From Phytophthora colocasiae (taxonomy: Eukaryota; Oomycota; Peronosporomycetes; Peronosporales; Peronosporaceae), in assembly GCA_018806915.1 (NCBI GenBank), contig JAGKQI010000041.1, positions 78,030 through 142,029 on the forward strand: a DNA stretch of 64,000 nucleotides. Direction: 5' to 3'. The notes beneath the pieces are model-generated. The model was not told where the DNA came from, made no database searches, and saw only the letters and a list, made by a program, of their open reading frames with translations. Positions 54,735 through 64,000 of this stretch are shown in pieces; position 1 is the stretch's first letter, and each line of letters opens with the position of its first letter. The translations under genes were made by a program, and so were the position numbers.

Positions 54735-56806
54735 GAAGTAATTATATGTAAGGTGAATGATCGGTTATGTGGAACTGCTTTCTGCCTGAATAGTGAGAGG
54801 ATGAAAAAGTGTTGCGTGTTGTGGGGCTGAATGCAGTGAAATGCGATAATGATTGAGTCATGGTGGCTAAATTGCCTTGATCAGGTTTAGCTTGGTGTCA
54901 AGCTGACAGCAGTCGCGATAGACACGCATCTTCGTCGGTGCAAAGGAGATGATCGTTCCTGGTCGTGGGAGCATCGGATTGTCGGCGTTAGTGTCGTAGA
55001 TCGACACAGTAAGAAGGAACTTGTTGGTCTCGAACGGATCGTCCAGCTGCGCGTCTTGAAAGACCTGCAACACAGGGGAAAACAAATGGTGAGAGCATAC
55101 GTATCAGCTGAGATTGAAGAATTGCAACAAAATTACAGCTATTTGTTCGTTCAGCGGCTCGGTTGCTCGCTGTTCACCAAGATAGATGCGGAGATAGCGC
55201 GTAGTGCTATTGACTTGATCATTCCGCATCCACAGGACGCGGCCCTGCACTCGGACAGAAGCCCGAGTTTCTGCATCGTCCATATTATTGGTGGTGATAA
55301 ATTCTCGTAATTCTTGGTAAGAGTTATGTGTTAGAAATCATAGACAAAAAAGAATCAAAACAGAACCTTCGATAGTGGCGAAGACTCGACGCCTGTGTAG
55401 CTCCATCGCCTTTTTTAACTTCTTGATTGGCGAGACGTACTCACTGAGCGACGACTTGCTCGCTGCGCGCTCGTGCTTGGCCACTGAGCGCGATGGCGAC
55501 GGCGGGGATGGTATACGTAGGACTGTCACGGTTGTAGGCGCTGGAACGGACATTTCGGCAGTGCTTACTGCCGGTTCACCTACTTGGTGCTGCTTGGTTT
55601 GCTTCTTCGGCGGCATTGGAAGATCAAAATGGTCGGATGTAGAGAGACTGGATGTTGGTTGCGCAGATTTTAGAATGGACTGAGCGGCTATTGTGATGTA
55701 GGCTGTGCGAGTGTGCGGTACTTCCGATCCCATCTTTCGTTGTACATCACGGTCTTCAAGTGTGGCATTTCTACTGCGGCCCCGTCGCGAGCGATAACAA
55801 ACTCCATCTACCAAGTATGAGGTAGTACGGGACGCGGTGCTCTGCATGTTGTAGGATCGAGCTTCAATGAGCGACAAAAGCCATAACGGCGGTGTTACGC
55901 TGACAGGCAAAATATATCCATGGGTGAGCTGGTCGATGTTGTGCATGCGTCGGCCATTGCTGCTGGCGCTGTTGAAGAAGCGTTCCACGGGGTTTGGATC
56001 GTCGAAGCGAACGTAGCAGTCGGTGGTAAGTGGCTAGAAGTGCAACAGGTGAGTGTGAATGGTCTTTACTATGCTGTTGTTTGCACTTAATTTGCTGATC
56101 TTCAAGAGCGTGTTGGTGACGATGGCTTCAACGTCAAAGTATGATGTTCAGGTCTGTGACTGTGAGGTCGACGACCAGACCGGCCTTGGCTGTGGCGACG
56201 GTTGTAGCAACCGTGCGGTAAGCGATGATCTACAGCAGCTACGAGTTACTTAATAGTGCTAATGTCATCTTGTCACCAGATGCACTATGAATGTGCAGTC
56301 GAAAGTTGCCCTTGTGGATTAATGTGTACAAATCGCCAACTACAAACCAGAAACATCGGTCGCGACAGCAGTGGTCGACTGCGGTCGGAAGGGTGTCAGC
56401 TTAATCGCAATGGAAGTCATTAAAGCTGGTCAGTACGTTGGAAGTACGTTGGAAGGTGGTTTGCAACAATGAAGCCATGGATCGCTAACAGGTAGGGTGC
56501 TTGCGAGTCTGCGTTGTCGAACCTAGTAATGCTAACGCTAGGTTATTACTGTAGTCCTTATCGAGGGTCTAAGCATCGCTACATGCTGCGGTTGAGCGCG
56601 GACAAAGTCCTTGACGCCACCCGTTTTGGTGGCCGAACACGCTTTATAAACCACTCATGTGATCCTAACTGTTCATTTAAAAAGTGGAACGTTCGTGGTC
56701 TCGAGCGATGCGGTGTCTTCACGATCCGAAAGGTGCGAGCGGGTGAGGAGCTGACAATCGACTATCAGTTCCAGTACGTTGCTAATGAGGTGCGGTGTGA
56801 AGATGG
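54735..56806. repeat. Direct duplication, copy 2 (2072 bp)
   Basis: Copy of 51562-53634 in the same orientation. Indels between the copies include AAAAATGG versus AAAATGG (52455 / 55627), GATCCG versus GATCG (52683 / 55856) and ACCGAAAC versus ACCAGAAAC (53178 / 56349). Confidence 0.95.
54867..55616 (-). CDS. Three-exon gene of unknown function, copy 2
   Basis: Exons 55616-55367, 55312-55137 and 55064-54867, by correspondence with copy 1; the encoded 207 residues appear the same. Upstream of the ATG the frame is open to 55988 here but interrupted in copy 1 by the AAAAA indel. That extension lies antisense to the SET gene's first exon and is not taken as coding. Both copies keep intact splice signals, in contrast to the SET genes beside them. 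Confidence 0.55.
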
Positions 56807-56834
56807 TTTTCTTTCCGTGTACCAGTCACTTTAG
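55920..56834 (+). pseudogene. AWS-SET methyltransferase-like gene, copy 2, broken and 3'-truncated
   Basis: Same exon layout as copy 1 and the same 11-bp duplication (TACGTTGGAAG, ~56435), so that lesion is older than the duplication. An additional base (ACCAGAAAC) shifts the frame in the AWS-SET linker, and AGAGG is reduced to AGG at ~56453. The SET core is intact as an open stretch from 56514 to the end of the repeat, where sequence beyond KCEDG-equivalent VRCEDG is replaced by an unrelated tail. Confidence 0.65.
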
Positions 56835-57832
56835 GTGTGGTAACATGATTGTGTTCGTGGCTAGCAGCAAGTCGAGGAGTGCTTCTGCGGCTCTCGCAAT
56901 TGCAGAGGTGCCATTAGGTGGCGAAAACGCAAGCGACAGCGATCTGGTCAGGGGACGAACAAGCGGGTTATCCAGCTTACTATTGACCAGTTTCTTGTAA
57001 AGCAGGAGGTGGAGCAACTGACTTCACTACTGCTGTCGCCACCATTGAGCGGGAGCTCGACAGGTGAATCTTCTTGTTACTTTGTGGATGCACAGAAACA
57101 ACGAAGCTGCTTAGTAAATAACTTTCACCGTTCTTGTATGATACATTGACGATATTATATCTTCCATGCCTGAGGCTATAGTTTTACAGATACCTGCATA
57201 GCATCCCAAGCGTTGGGAACATGTCAATACGCGTTACGATAGTCCGGCGGTGGACTAACGTTTCGGTTTTTACATGGTTTCGCACTTGCTTAATTTGAAG
57301 TGCTTTGCTACTCAAGTTGAAGTTGTTTGGAATTCAAACGTTGGATGAACATTTATGTGTATTAAGAGGTGTTTGGGGTCGTTGTCGTTGTGCTTACTAC
57401 ACTGTACGAGATTCACACTAGTTCGTCTCGCTTCCGTATCTTTCATACAAAGCCACTACGACTCTCACTGCTGACAAAAGACGCGAGCGGAATAGGTTGT
57501 CTGCACAGCGACGTCGAGCCCGCGAGACACAAGACGTTGATGTTGTGTTGGTGATACCGCGGTTGAGTACGCCAGACAGGGTTGCGTCTCGATAGCTGAG
57601 AATGTGTTATGACGATTTATGTCAGACGGTGGACAATTTTGTTTACTGGATGTCATTATTGCTCAAGTTGAAGTGCTTTGAATGGTCATCGGTGTGCCGA
57701 CATCGTTAGTGTATAACGGGTTGACGTTGTCATTGGTTAGTATGTAGTACGTAATGTCACTAGATTGTCTGAGATAGTGTCCGAAAGATTGAATAGTACT
57801 ATTGACTGTCGTCTAAGTCACGCAGCGTCGGT
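56835..57832. other. Spacer with a short second copy of the Helitron start region
   Basis: Around 57478-57530, GACGCGAGCGGAATAGGTTG and the following CAGCGACGTCGAGCCCGCGA match the Arg-rich start of the Helitron relic at 57855-57900, so a piece of the same element lies here. No gene otherwise. Confidence 0.5.
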
Positions 57833-59000
57833 ATGACTCTTACTGTGGACGAAAGGCGTGAACGGAATCGTTTATCGGCTCAACGTCGACGTGCCCGCGA
57901 GACAGTAGCGGCAGGAAATGATAGGCGTCGTCGCGATCGAGAGGGTCATCGCCGTCGTCGGATAGCGTTGGCGGCTACTACTGTTCCAGCTTGCCTTTTG
58001 TCTGGAGAACCAACCCGTTCTACCGGTGGGCAATGCTCTGAACACCATCACGCATGGGACGATGATGCAATTCCAAGATTACACCCCGTGTCCGACGAGG
58101 CGAAGAACGCCACGCTGCAGCGCCTGCAGCTGGCGCTTTGAGCTGACGGACTCGACGAGACCGCGTGTGCGGTTTGTGACCGTAATGTGTTGTGGAAGTC
58201 AATCCGTCTCGTGGATGTTACTGATCGCGATCGCATCGAGAAAATGCGTCCTGTTCTCGCAAGCAATGATGATGACTTGCCCCAGCACCTCATAGCCGAG
58301 TACGATTGCTCCCAGTTGCACTCGTGCTTGAATAGCATGCTACTGTCGAGAGCAGGGATTCACGAAGCTGGGTTTGTTCAAGTTTGCGAAGAATGCAACG
58401 ACAGTTTGTTGAAACAGATTGTACCGAAATTTGCGATTAAAAACGGATTTGCAATTGGAACGCTGCCGATACAGTTCGCGGACGTTACACTGCCGGAGCG
58501 ATTGATCCACACAGCCTGTATCTGTTGTCTGTGTGACGCGTGTCATGCGTGGGGGCGCCCATCGCGCGATCCGATCGCACTGCCTAGCGTTCGACGCCTC
58601 ACCAGGTCCAGCGGCGACACTTCTACCAATCCCTGTTGGAAGCGTGTCAACATATCGTGTTGTGCTTGCTGGACCCTTCACTACGGAACAACATGCGCGT
58701 GTGCGTGAAATGCACCGCGTTCGACGCGAAGTTGTCGACGACTTGCTTATTTATTACAAGGAGCACAACCCATTGTACGCATCCATTTCCGTTGTCAATA
58801 GTTCTGATCTTTCGGTTGACGCGGTCGCCGAAAATTTAATCATTGAGGTCGCCAATGCTGCTGCGGAAGTCGCCGACATCGACGCAGAGCAGGACCGCGT
58901 TGGCAACGTGACAGATGTGGATGTATCCACACAAGAGGCCGACGTAGTCGAACGTCGAGTGGTTTTGTGCCGGACGATCGCGAAGTTACAACGCAGGAGC
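57833..59000 (+). pseudogene. Helitron polyprotein N-terminal relic
   Basis: Begins MTLTVDERRERNRLSAQRRR, the repetitive Arg-rich start common in oomycete Helitron proteins. After a shift near 58145 comes the Cys-containing domain CAVCDRNVLWKSIR, VCEECNDSLLKQIVPKFAIK and NGFAIGTLPIQFADVTLPER (58160-58520). After a shift near 58535 follow VMRGGAHRAIRSHCLAFDAS and YRVVLAGPFTTEQHARVREM, then RREVVDDLLIYYKEHNPLYA (to ~58800) and an acidic stretch. This is the region ahead of the Rep and Pif1-helicase domains of Helitrons, which roll-circle replicate; neither enzyme domain is present. The 3' end is lost where an NLP relic begins (~59010). Confidence 0.65.
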
Positions 59001-59009
59001 TGCACGCTG

Positions 59010-59181
59010 TGTCTGGGCACCCGACGCCGGGGTTTGAACTGACAGCTGCCTTTTCGGAGTCTGTCATGGGTTTTGGTTGAGCGAACGGCTTGACGGTGTC
59101 GTGGTCGATGTAGTTCACCTCAGCTTGAACAGTGATGAGGGCAGCAAGGGCGGAGATAACAACAACAGCGTAGATTCATTA
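59010..59181 (-). pseudogene. NLP relic A, 5' end only
   Basis: On the minus strand a start region MNLRCCC is one base out of frame with the following signal-peptide coding sequence, after which HDTVKPFAQPKPMTDSEKAA matches the mature N-terminus of the intact NLPs. It ends abruptly at the Helitron relic. Not functional. Confidence 0.75.
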
Positions 59182-60030
59182 CTTTGTGGAGTGGCTTGTG
59201 TTCGAGGCAAGTGATTAAAAAGTGAGCTCTTTTCCAACCGACAAACGCGGGATGTATACGAACCAGCTGGGAAAAGGCAAACAGCATGACGGTGTAGGAA
59301 AATCGTGTAAAATGCCGTAATCGTCCGAGCACTAAGATCTACACGACGTGATACTTCCAAGCAACACGCCATTATAAAAAAAAATACGTCCGAGAAATAC
59401 TTCTCCAATCGATTTTCTTGGCAGTTCAAGGAGTTGTCTTCCTTGGGGACTCTGGAAATGACGGTAGCTCAAAATCCAAATATTGCCTGTTTGTCCTCCG
59501 ATAAAATCCGTTCCTATTTACTTACCAGCACGCGGTTGAGTGTGAGTTTGAGAAGATATCTCCAGCATTTAGACTGGTACCTTGAAATCATTTTACTTCT
59601 TCACACTTCAAAGTGGTTTCAAGGGTGTCAGGCAGTTTCTGAGTGATGGTGGAAACGGCAGTCACAACCTCGATAGTTGCTGTGACTTCCGATGAGTGCG
59701 GGATCATTGCTTTAGTTGCTGTCTTGTGGCTTGATCTCCACGTAGGTAGATACGAACTCCAAAGTACTTTCAAGTAAGTATATTTCACCGCGAAATGCAC
59801 CAAAAGGTTGAGCTCAGCACGTCTAAAATGGCTCGGCCCACTTTTGGGAGTATAGCGAGAATCGTGTGGATCGATGATGGTGATGCATTTGAATCGAAGG
59901 CGCCGGTGGAGGCTGGAATACCTTGACGATTCGAGCGTGAAAACTTCTGAGTCCTTTCGAGGCTTCACGTCTCCCCACCCAAAACTCCGATTCACAGAGA
60001 AAGCGCATAGGATACGAGGAGTTGGGGTTT
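59100..60030 (-). repeat. Diverged segmental duplicate, copy 1
   Basis: NLP 5' end, its upstream region and ~800 bases beyond match 63100-64000 in the same orientation with many small indels. Shared marks include ACGGTAGCTCAAAATCCAAA (59461 / 63440) and ATGGTGATGCATTTGAATCG. No gene is recognised in the part upstream of the NLP start. Confidence 0.85.
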
Positions 60031-60095
60031 GTATTTGACTGCTGCCTTGTCGGAAGTACCGGCTGGGTGAAAGATTTGACAATGTCATGCTCGAT
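60003..60095 (-). pseudogene. NLP relic C, short fragment
   Basis: Minus strand encodes IEHDIVKSFTQPV and, after a one-base shift, KAAVKYKPQLLVSY, both N-terminal NLP segments. The start of the same fragment appears at the right edge of the window (63985-64000) as part of the duplicate. Confidence 0.7.
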
Positions 60096-61269
60096 GTGGG
60101 TGCAGGGCCTTGTCCAATCTCAGTATTACACGGAATTGGCCTGTAGTTGCTGCAGTAGTAATAATCTCTCAATACAACACGCTGCAATAATAAAAGCGGC
60201 CGCAATAACTGCAATATCGCGAAACAGCTGCCCAGCGCCTTCTCGGAGCGACTCTGCCTCCACGCTTCTTGGCTACATGCACGCTATAGAGTTAAGAAGC
60301 ACACGTGACAACACTGACCTCCATCTAGACATCGAGGCGTGTCGAAAGCTCGGTTGTCGACTTCCGAGCAGCACGCAGGCATATTCGCTCGACGACCCAT
60401 CTCAATCCACTGGAAGCGATGAGACGTCTCTTCAGACACGAACCCAAAATCCCGGAGCGGCAGGTACTGTCGCTTGGAAGACAGCGTTGCTGCGTATATA
60501 GGTCCTTGGAAGCCGTCGTGCTTATTAGCCCGGTGCCCGATCAAGTTGGAGTATCCAGTATTGGCATGATTTGCTTGCGCTCGGAGCCACAATGCTTACA
60601 CGCGATAGAGGGCCATGACCAAGGTTCTCGTAGAAGTAGGCGCAGATGTCTTTGTTACGTCACTGTTTAGACAGAGCGGGAGTTTTTTGAGAATGAAAAG
60701 GTCACTTCATGCAAAGGATTCGCTGTTGGCCAGTGAGTTCTAGGTAGTTAGGTGGTCAGTATGGAGTATAATGAACGCAAAAGAGCTGGCTTCTCGGGTT
60801 AGGGACGTCCATCAGTTCAATTTATTGTCTTGCGCAAGCACTTATGTTATATTGTATTGCAATTTTCGAGAAATATCATATTTTATTTTTTGTGAATATC
60901 CCAGTAATCCGTTTTTTTATTTTTAGAAACTGATTTTATCGATACTGAAATTTTTTATTCAGACCCCTGTGTGGGTGGAGAGAACAAAAGAACACAGATT
61001 CATTCTGACGATTGCAGTGGTTGGTGTTCCCAGGTGACAGTTGAGAAATGAGCGCTTAGTAAGTCCTGGGTCTATGTGCACGCTCTAGGTCGTGTGGCTG
61101 CACGGAGAATGGAAAATCCTGGATTTGACTGTGCTTGCCATCCTTCAAAGATTATCTCATGTAGAACTGCATAAAAACTCGATGTGACTGCATCGCTGAC
61201 CAGGCATCGTGGCAGACATTTTGTTGTTCTAACGTGGAGGTTTGTATGACCTGGATCTGCCTCGAACAA
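60096..61269. other. Spacer, no gene recognised
   Basis: An open stretch on the plus strand (60022-60501) has no motif. The part 60830-60960 is AT-rich with T runs. No repeats or RNA genes seen. Confidence 0.45.
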
Positions 61270-61633
61270 TCCGCGTCTAAAATGGCCACAAGTCCTCGAG
61301 TTTCTTCTCAAACACTCTGTCCTTCAAAGGCATTCCCCTCTTTGTCCTCCTGATGAACGCATTATGAAATTGGCATTGCTCAGGGCTTCCACGTGCCTCA
61401 ACAGTCTGTCAGATCCCACGTAATGAGGTCCAAGGGTGAGCCTCCGCATTCTCCATCCATTGGACCCTCTCCTTTAAGACCAAGGCTTACAGATCCATCG
61501 GCTTGCACTGCAGGATACGTAAGTGGCAGCCATAGGAGACGAGGAGCTGGGGTTTGAACCCTGGACAGCTGCCGCTGAGTCTGTCATGGCTTCCTGCTGA
61601 GCGAACGGCTCTGACGGTGTCGTGGTCGATGTA

Positions 61634-63097
61634 CACCTTTTCAACTTCAAAATGGCGACAGGTAAAATCAGCCGTGCTGTAAAATGTAAAATCAAAATGG
61701 TAGTCGCGCAAGAGAAGTTAATAACGCAAAACTTGATATTAACGTTATTCTCCTACAGGCATATCTTTCATCTGAATTGCGCGTGCGTGAAATGTCGTCG
61801 TGCGCAGCGAACACTTACGGCATAAATCCGGCGTGATTGCTTCGCTTACGGGCGCGAGATCTGCGGTAAGTTTTAGGTAGCTTTCTCGGTGCGCCTTGAC
61901 AGTGAGGTGGGGAGGTACACGCAAAATAGCTTCGACGATGCCTGGCGAGGAAACGTTTTACTTCATAGCTTTGAATGCGGAAAAGCAATTCTCGATCGGG
62001 CCCAGCATTGGGGAGTACGGACCGAGACGCAACAGTGTCGCTGTCGAGAACGGGGGGCTTCGTCGAAGACGTCTCCAACAAGTTGGCATGACATCGGTGC
62101 GTTATCGCACACCAGCACAACGTCCTCCAGCGGTGTTGAAGCGCTGATGTACCTCAGCATGCGGCGAATGTAGTCAAGGCCTCTGACGTGAAGGAGCCAA
62201 AGCGCTTTTCCGAGTAAGCGAGCCCGTCTTCACCTGGAAATACACGCCATCACGTGAATGTTTGACCCCTTGCTGGCAGTGTTCTTGTCCACAGCACGCC
62301 TTCCTTTCTTGCTTCGTCCACGGCGGCGCGCACACCACAAATTAAAGTTAGTTTCATCCACATAAAATATCTTCTTACCTGCAGCTTTTAGAGCAATTAA
62401 CTCGATGACATAATCTCTCCGCAAAATCTTGTTCTCGACAAGGTTGCGATATTAAGCTGTCATCACGATGCGTCTGTTTAACAGCGTACATCTGGGCGTC
62501 AATGTGTGCCTTAACTGTCTGCCGTTGGCAATACCAGCGCGAAGCGCTCTTCAAGAGCATCAACCATCTCGTCAAGTGCGTAATGCAGCAGTTGTCATCA
62601 ATGAGACCGAGCAGGTAGGCGACGTGCTCGTCGCGAATCTTTCAGGCGCTTGCCTCCACGAGGTTTTCTTGGTGACATTTCCCAGTTGTCAGTGGCCTCA
62701 GCAGCATTGATCCAATGATATGCTGTACGTAGTTTGATGTACGCCCTGGCTGCGATATCGCGCCAGTCTTGGCTGTTGCGAGCAGCCTGAAGAACCCGGA
62801 GAATAGTTGCGTCGTCGTAAATCATTGTTGTGAGGAATAGGTGTTTCAAAGAGAAAAAGGAAAGTGAATGAATAGCATTGTGGCAACGCCGTTGCAGCAA
62901 TAGTGTCCATCACCCCCTAAATACCGGACAGCCAGCCAAAGTAAAAAGGCGGGAGCAATTCCTTCATCTCTACGATTTCATTAACTGTATAACTAAATGC
63001 TATCAAAGCTATTAGGTATCAGTTGTCATGCCATTTTGATTTTACATTTTGGCAACATTGATTTTACCTGTAATGCCATTTTGAAGTTGAAAAGGTG
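61634..63097 (-). mobile_element. IS630/Tc1-like DNA transposon, 1464 bp
   Basis: TA flanks both ends (61632-61633, 63098-63099). Imperfect inverted repeats of ~70 bp (61634-61705, 63026-63097) begin CACCTTTTCAACTTCAAAAT and contain an internal TAAAATGTAAAATCAAAATG. One transposase gene on the minus strand. Inserted in NLP relic B. Confidence 0.88.
61745..62825 (-). pseudogene. IS630/DDE_3-type transposase, frame-broken but with all three acidic residues
   Basis: Starts MIYDDATILRVLQAARNSQD at 62825 with a helix-turn-helix (WRDIAARAYIKLRTAYHWIN). After shifts near 62650 and 62540 comes TVKAHIDAQMYAVKQTHRDD; then 62424-62230 is open with FYVDETNFNLWCARRRGRSK (first Asp). The second Asp is in VVLVCDNAPMSC (~62100) and the Glu in GPIENCFSAFK (~61985). 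An in-frame TAA at 61959 precedes a matching C-terminal helix (ILRVPPHLTVKAHRESYLKL) ending at 61745. This enzyme family cuts and pastes at TA. At least four lesions, so inactive as read. Confidence 0.8.
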
Positions 63098-63099
63098 TA

Positions 63100-64000
63100 G
63101 TTCACCTCAGCTTGAACAGAGTGATGAGGGCAGCAAGGGCGGGAGATAACAACAACATGTAGATTCAGTTTGTGGAGTGGTTTGTGTTCGAGGCAAGTGG
63201 ATTAAAAAGTGAGCTCTTTTCCAACCGAGCAAAACGCGGGATGTATACGAACCAGCCGGGAAAAGGTAGCATGACGGTGTAGGAAAATCGTGTAAAATGC
63301 CGCACTCGTCCGAGTACTAAGATCTACATGATGTGATACTTCTGCCAAACACGCCATTATAAAAAAATACGTCGAAATACTTCAGCAACCGGGATTTTCT
63401 AAGTGTTCAAGGAGTTGTCTTCCTTGGGAACTCTGAAATGACGGTAGCTCAAAATCCAAAATATTGCCTGTTTGTCTCGGATAAATCGTTCCTTTTACTT
63501 ACCAGCACGCGGTTAGTGTGAGTTTGGCAGAAGATATCTCCAGCATTTAGACTGGCAATTTTGAAATCATTTACTTCTTCACACTTCAAAGTGGTTTCCA
63601 TGGGCAAGTCAGGCAGTTTCTGAGTGATGTAGGAACACAGTCACAACCTTGACAGTTGCTGTGCTGTGACTTGATGAGTGCGATCATTGCTTTAGTTGCT
63701 GTCTTGTGGCTTGATCTCCACGTCGTAGATACAGAACTCCAAAGTACTTGCAAGTAAGTATATTTCACTGCGAAATGCACCAAAAGGTTGAGCTTCTCCA
63801 GTTGCGTCTAAAATGGCTCGGCCCACTTTTGGGAGAGATAGTGGTCGTGTGGATCGATGATGGTGATGCATTTGAATCGAAGGCGCCGGTGGAGGCTGAA
63901 TACCTTGACGATTCGAGCGTGAAACTTGAGTCCTTTCGATGCTTCGACGTCTCCGCCACCCAAAACTCTGATTCACAGAGAAAGCTACAGGATACGAGGA
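63100..64000 (-). repeat. Diverged segmental duplicate, copy 2 (runs off the window)
   Basis: Counterpart of 59100-60030. By eye roughly nine in ten bases agree, with many one-base indels. Contains the upstream region of NLP relic B and ends where relic C's counterpart starts. Confidence 0.85.

Larger units (their letters stand above)
61270..63170 (-). pseudogene. NLP relic B, split by an IS630/Tc1-like element
   Basis: The 5' part (63170-63100) holds a damaged start and signal-peptide region ending at AEVN. The IS630-like element follows, inserted at a TA in the next codon. Beyond it (61633-61270) are YIDHDTV, QQEAMTDSA, a YGCH-like piece, QADGS-like sequence (~61500), the DLITW equivalent (~61420) and PLKDRVFEKKLEDL near 61330-61290, which resembles the NLP C-terminal segment. 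Most of the central region is missing or unrecognisable. The uninterrupted site is seen in relic A at 59115-59125. Confidence 0.7.

Noticed and set aside
55617..55988. N-terminal extension of the 207-residue gene in copy 2
   Set aside because: Copy 1 breaks this frame by one base, and it lies antisense to the first SET exon.

Overview
The window looks like a gene-sparse, repeat-rich effector island of a plant-pathogenic oomycete, most likely Phytophthora or a close relative. The evidence is a secreted protein with an RxLR motif, a four-gene tandem cluster of necrosis-inducing-like proteins (NLPs) plus several NLP relics, secreted GH30 and GH10 glycosidases, a three-domain jacalin-like lectin, initiator elements of the oomycete type (YCAYTYY) just upstream of secreted-protein genes, and a typical oomycete transposon load (Copia, Ty3/Gypsy chromovirus, Tc1/mariner, IS630-like, MULE, Crypton, Helitron, MITEs).

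Layout. 1-1136 is the 5' end of a minus-strand Copia element (LTR, half-tRNA-type primer site, gag) inserted into a ferric-reductase-like gene whose 3' end remains at 1137-1629. 2064-8922 is a complete Ty3/Gypsy element with two 153-bp LTRs, a GCTTG target duplication, broken gag and pol frames and a long antisense ORF. 8923-9501 holds an NLP relic. 10861-11370 is the RxLR candidate. 12110-15008 is a secreted GH10 xylanase gene cut by a 1.29-kb Tc1/mariner relic with ~255-bp inverted repeats. 16656-18278 is an intact secreted GH30 enzyme. 18502-22723 carries four intact NLP genes head to tail on the minus strand, each with an initiator-like motif. 23915-25543 is a MULE transposase relic.

25977-43207 is a nested insertion complex. 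A broken minus-strand gene (25977-27196) is followed just upstream of its start by a TA-flanked DNA transposon (27210-43207). That transposon is split by a 14.2-kb Ty3/Gypsy chromovirus (27536-41767) with very long LTRs built on GGATCC arrays, a second RNase H and a chromodomain. The same DNA transposon also holds a MITE inserted inside another MITE (42250-43104).

43829-46350 is a triple jacalin-lectin gene with frame breaks, and 46595-47584 an intact short-chain dehydrogenase. 48140-50350 is a Crypton (tyrosine-recombinase) element bracketed by inverted arrays of a 20-bp repeat, next to a two-exon zinc-finger/J-domain-like gene. A 2.07-kb direct duplication (51562-53634 and 54735-56806) carries an intact three-exon minus-strand gene and a broken AWS-SET methyltransferase gene in each copy. 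57833-59000 is a Helitron N-terminal relic. 59010-64000 holds NLP relics, one split by an IS630/Tc1-like element at 61634-63097, in two diverged copies of one segment.

Functionally, the intact secreted genes (RxLR candidate, NLPs, GH30, formerly GH10, jacalin lectin) form a plausible host-interaction set. Most other coding sequence is mobile DNA. Frame breaks are very common, and single-base indels separate otherwise near-identical copies, so some may be assembly errors and not biological mutations.
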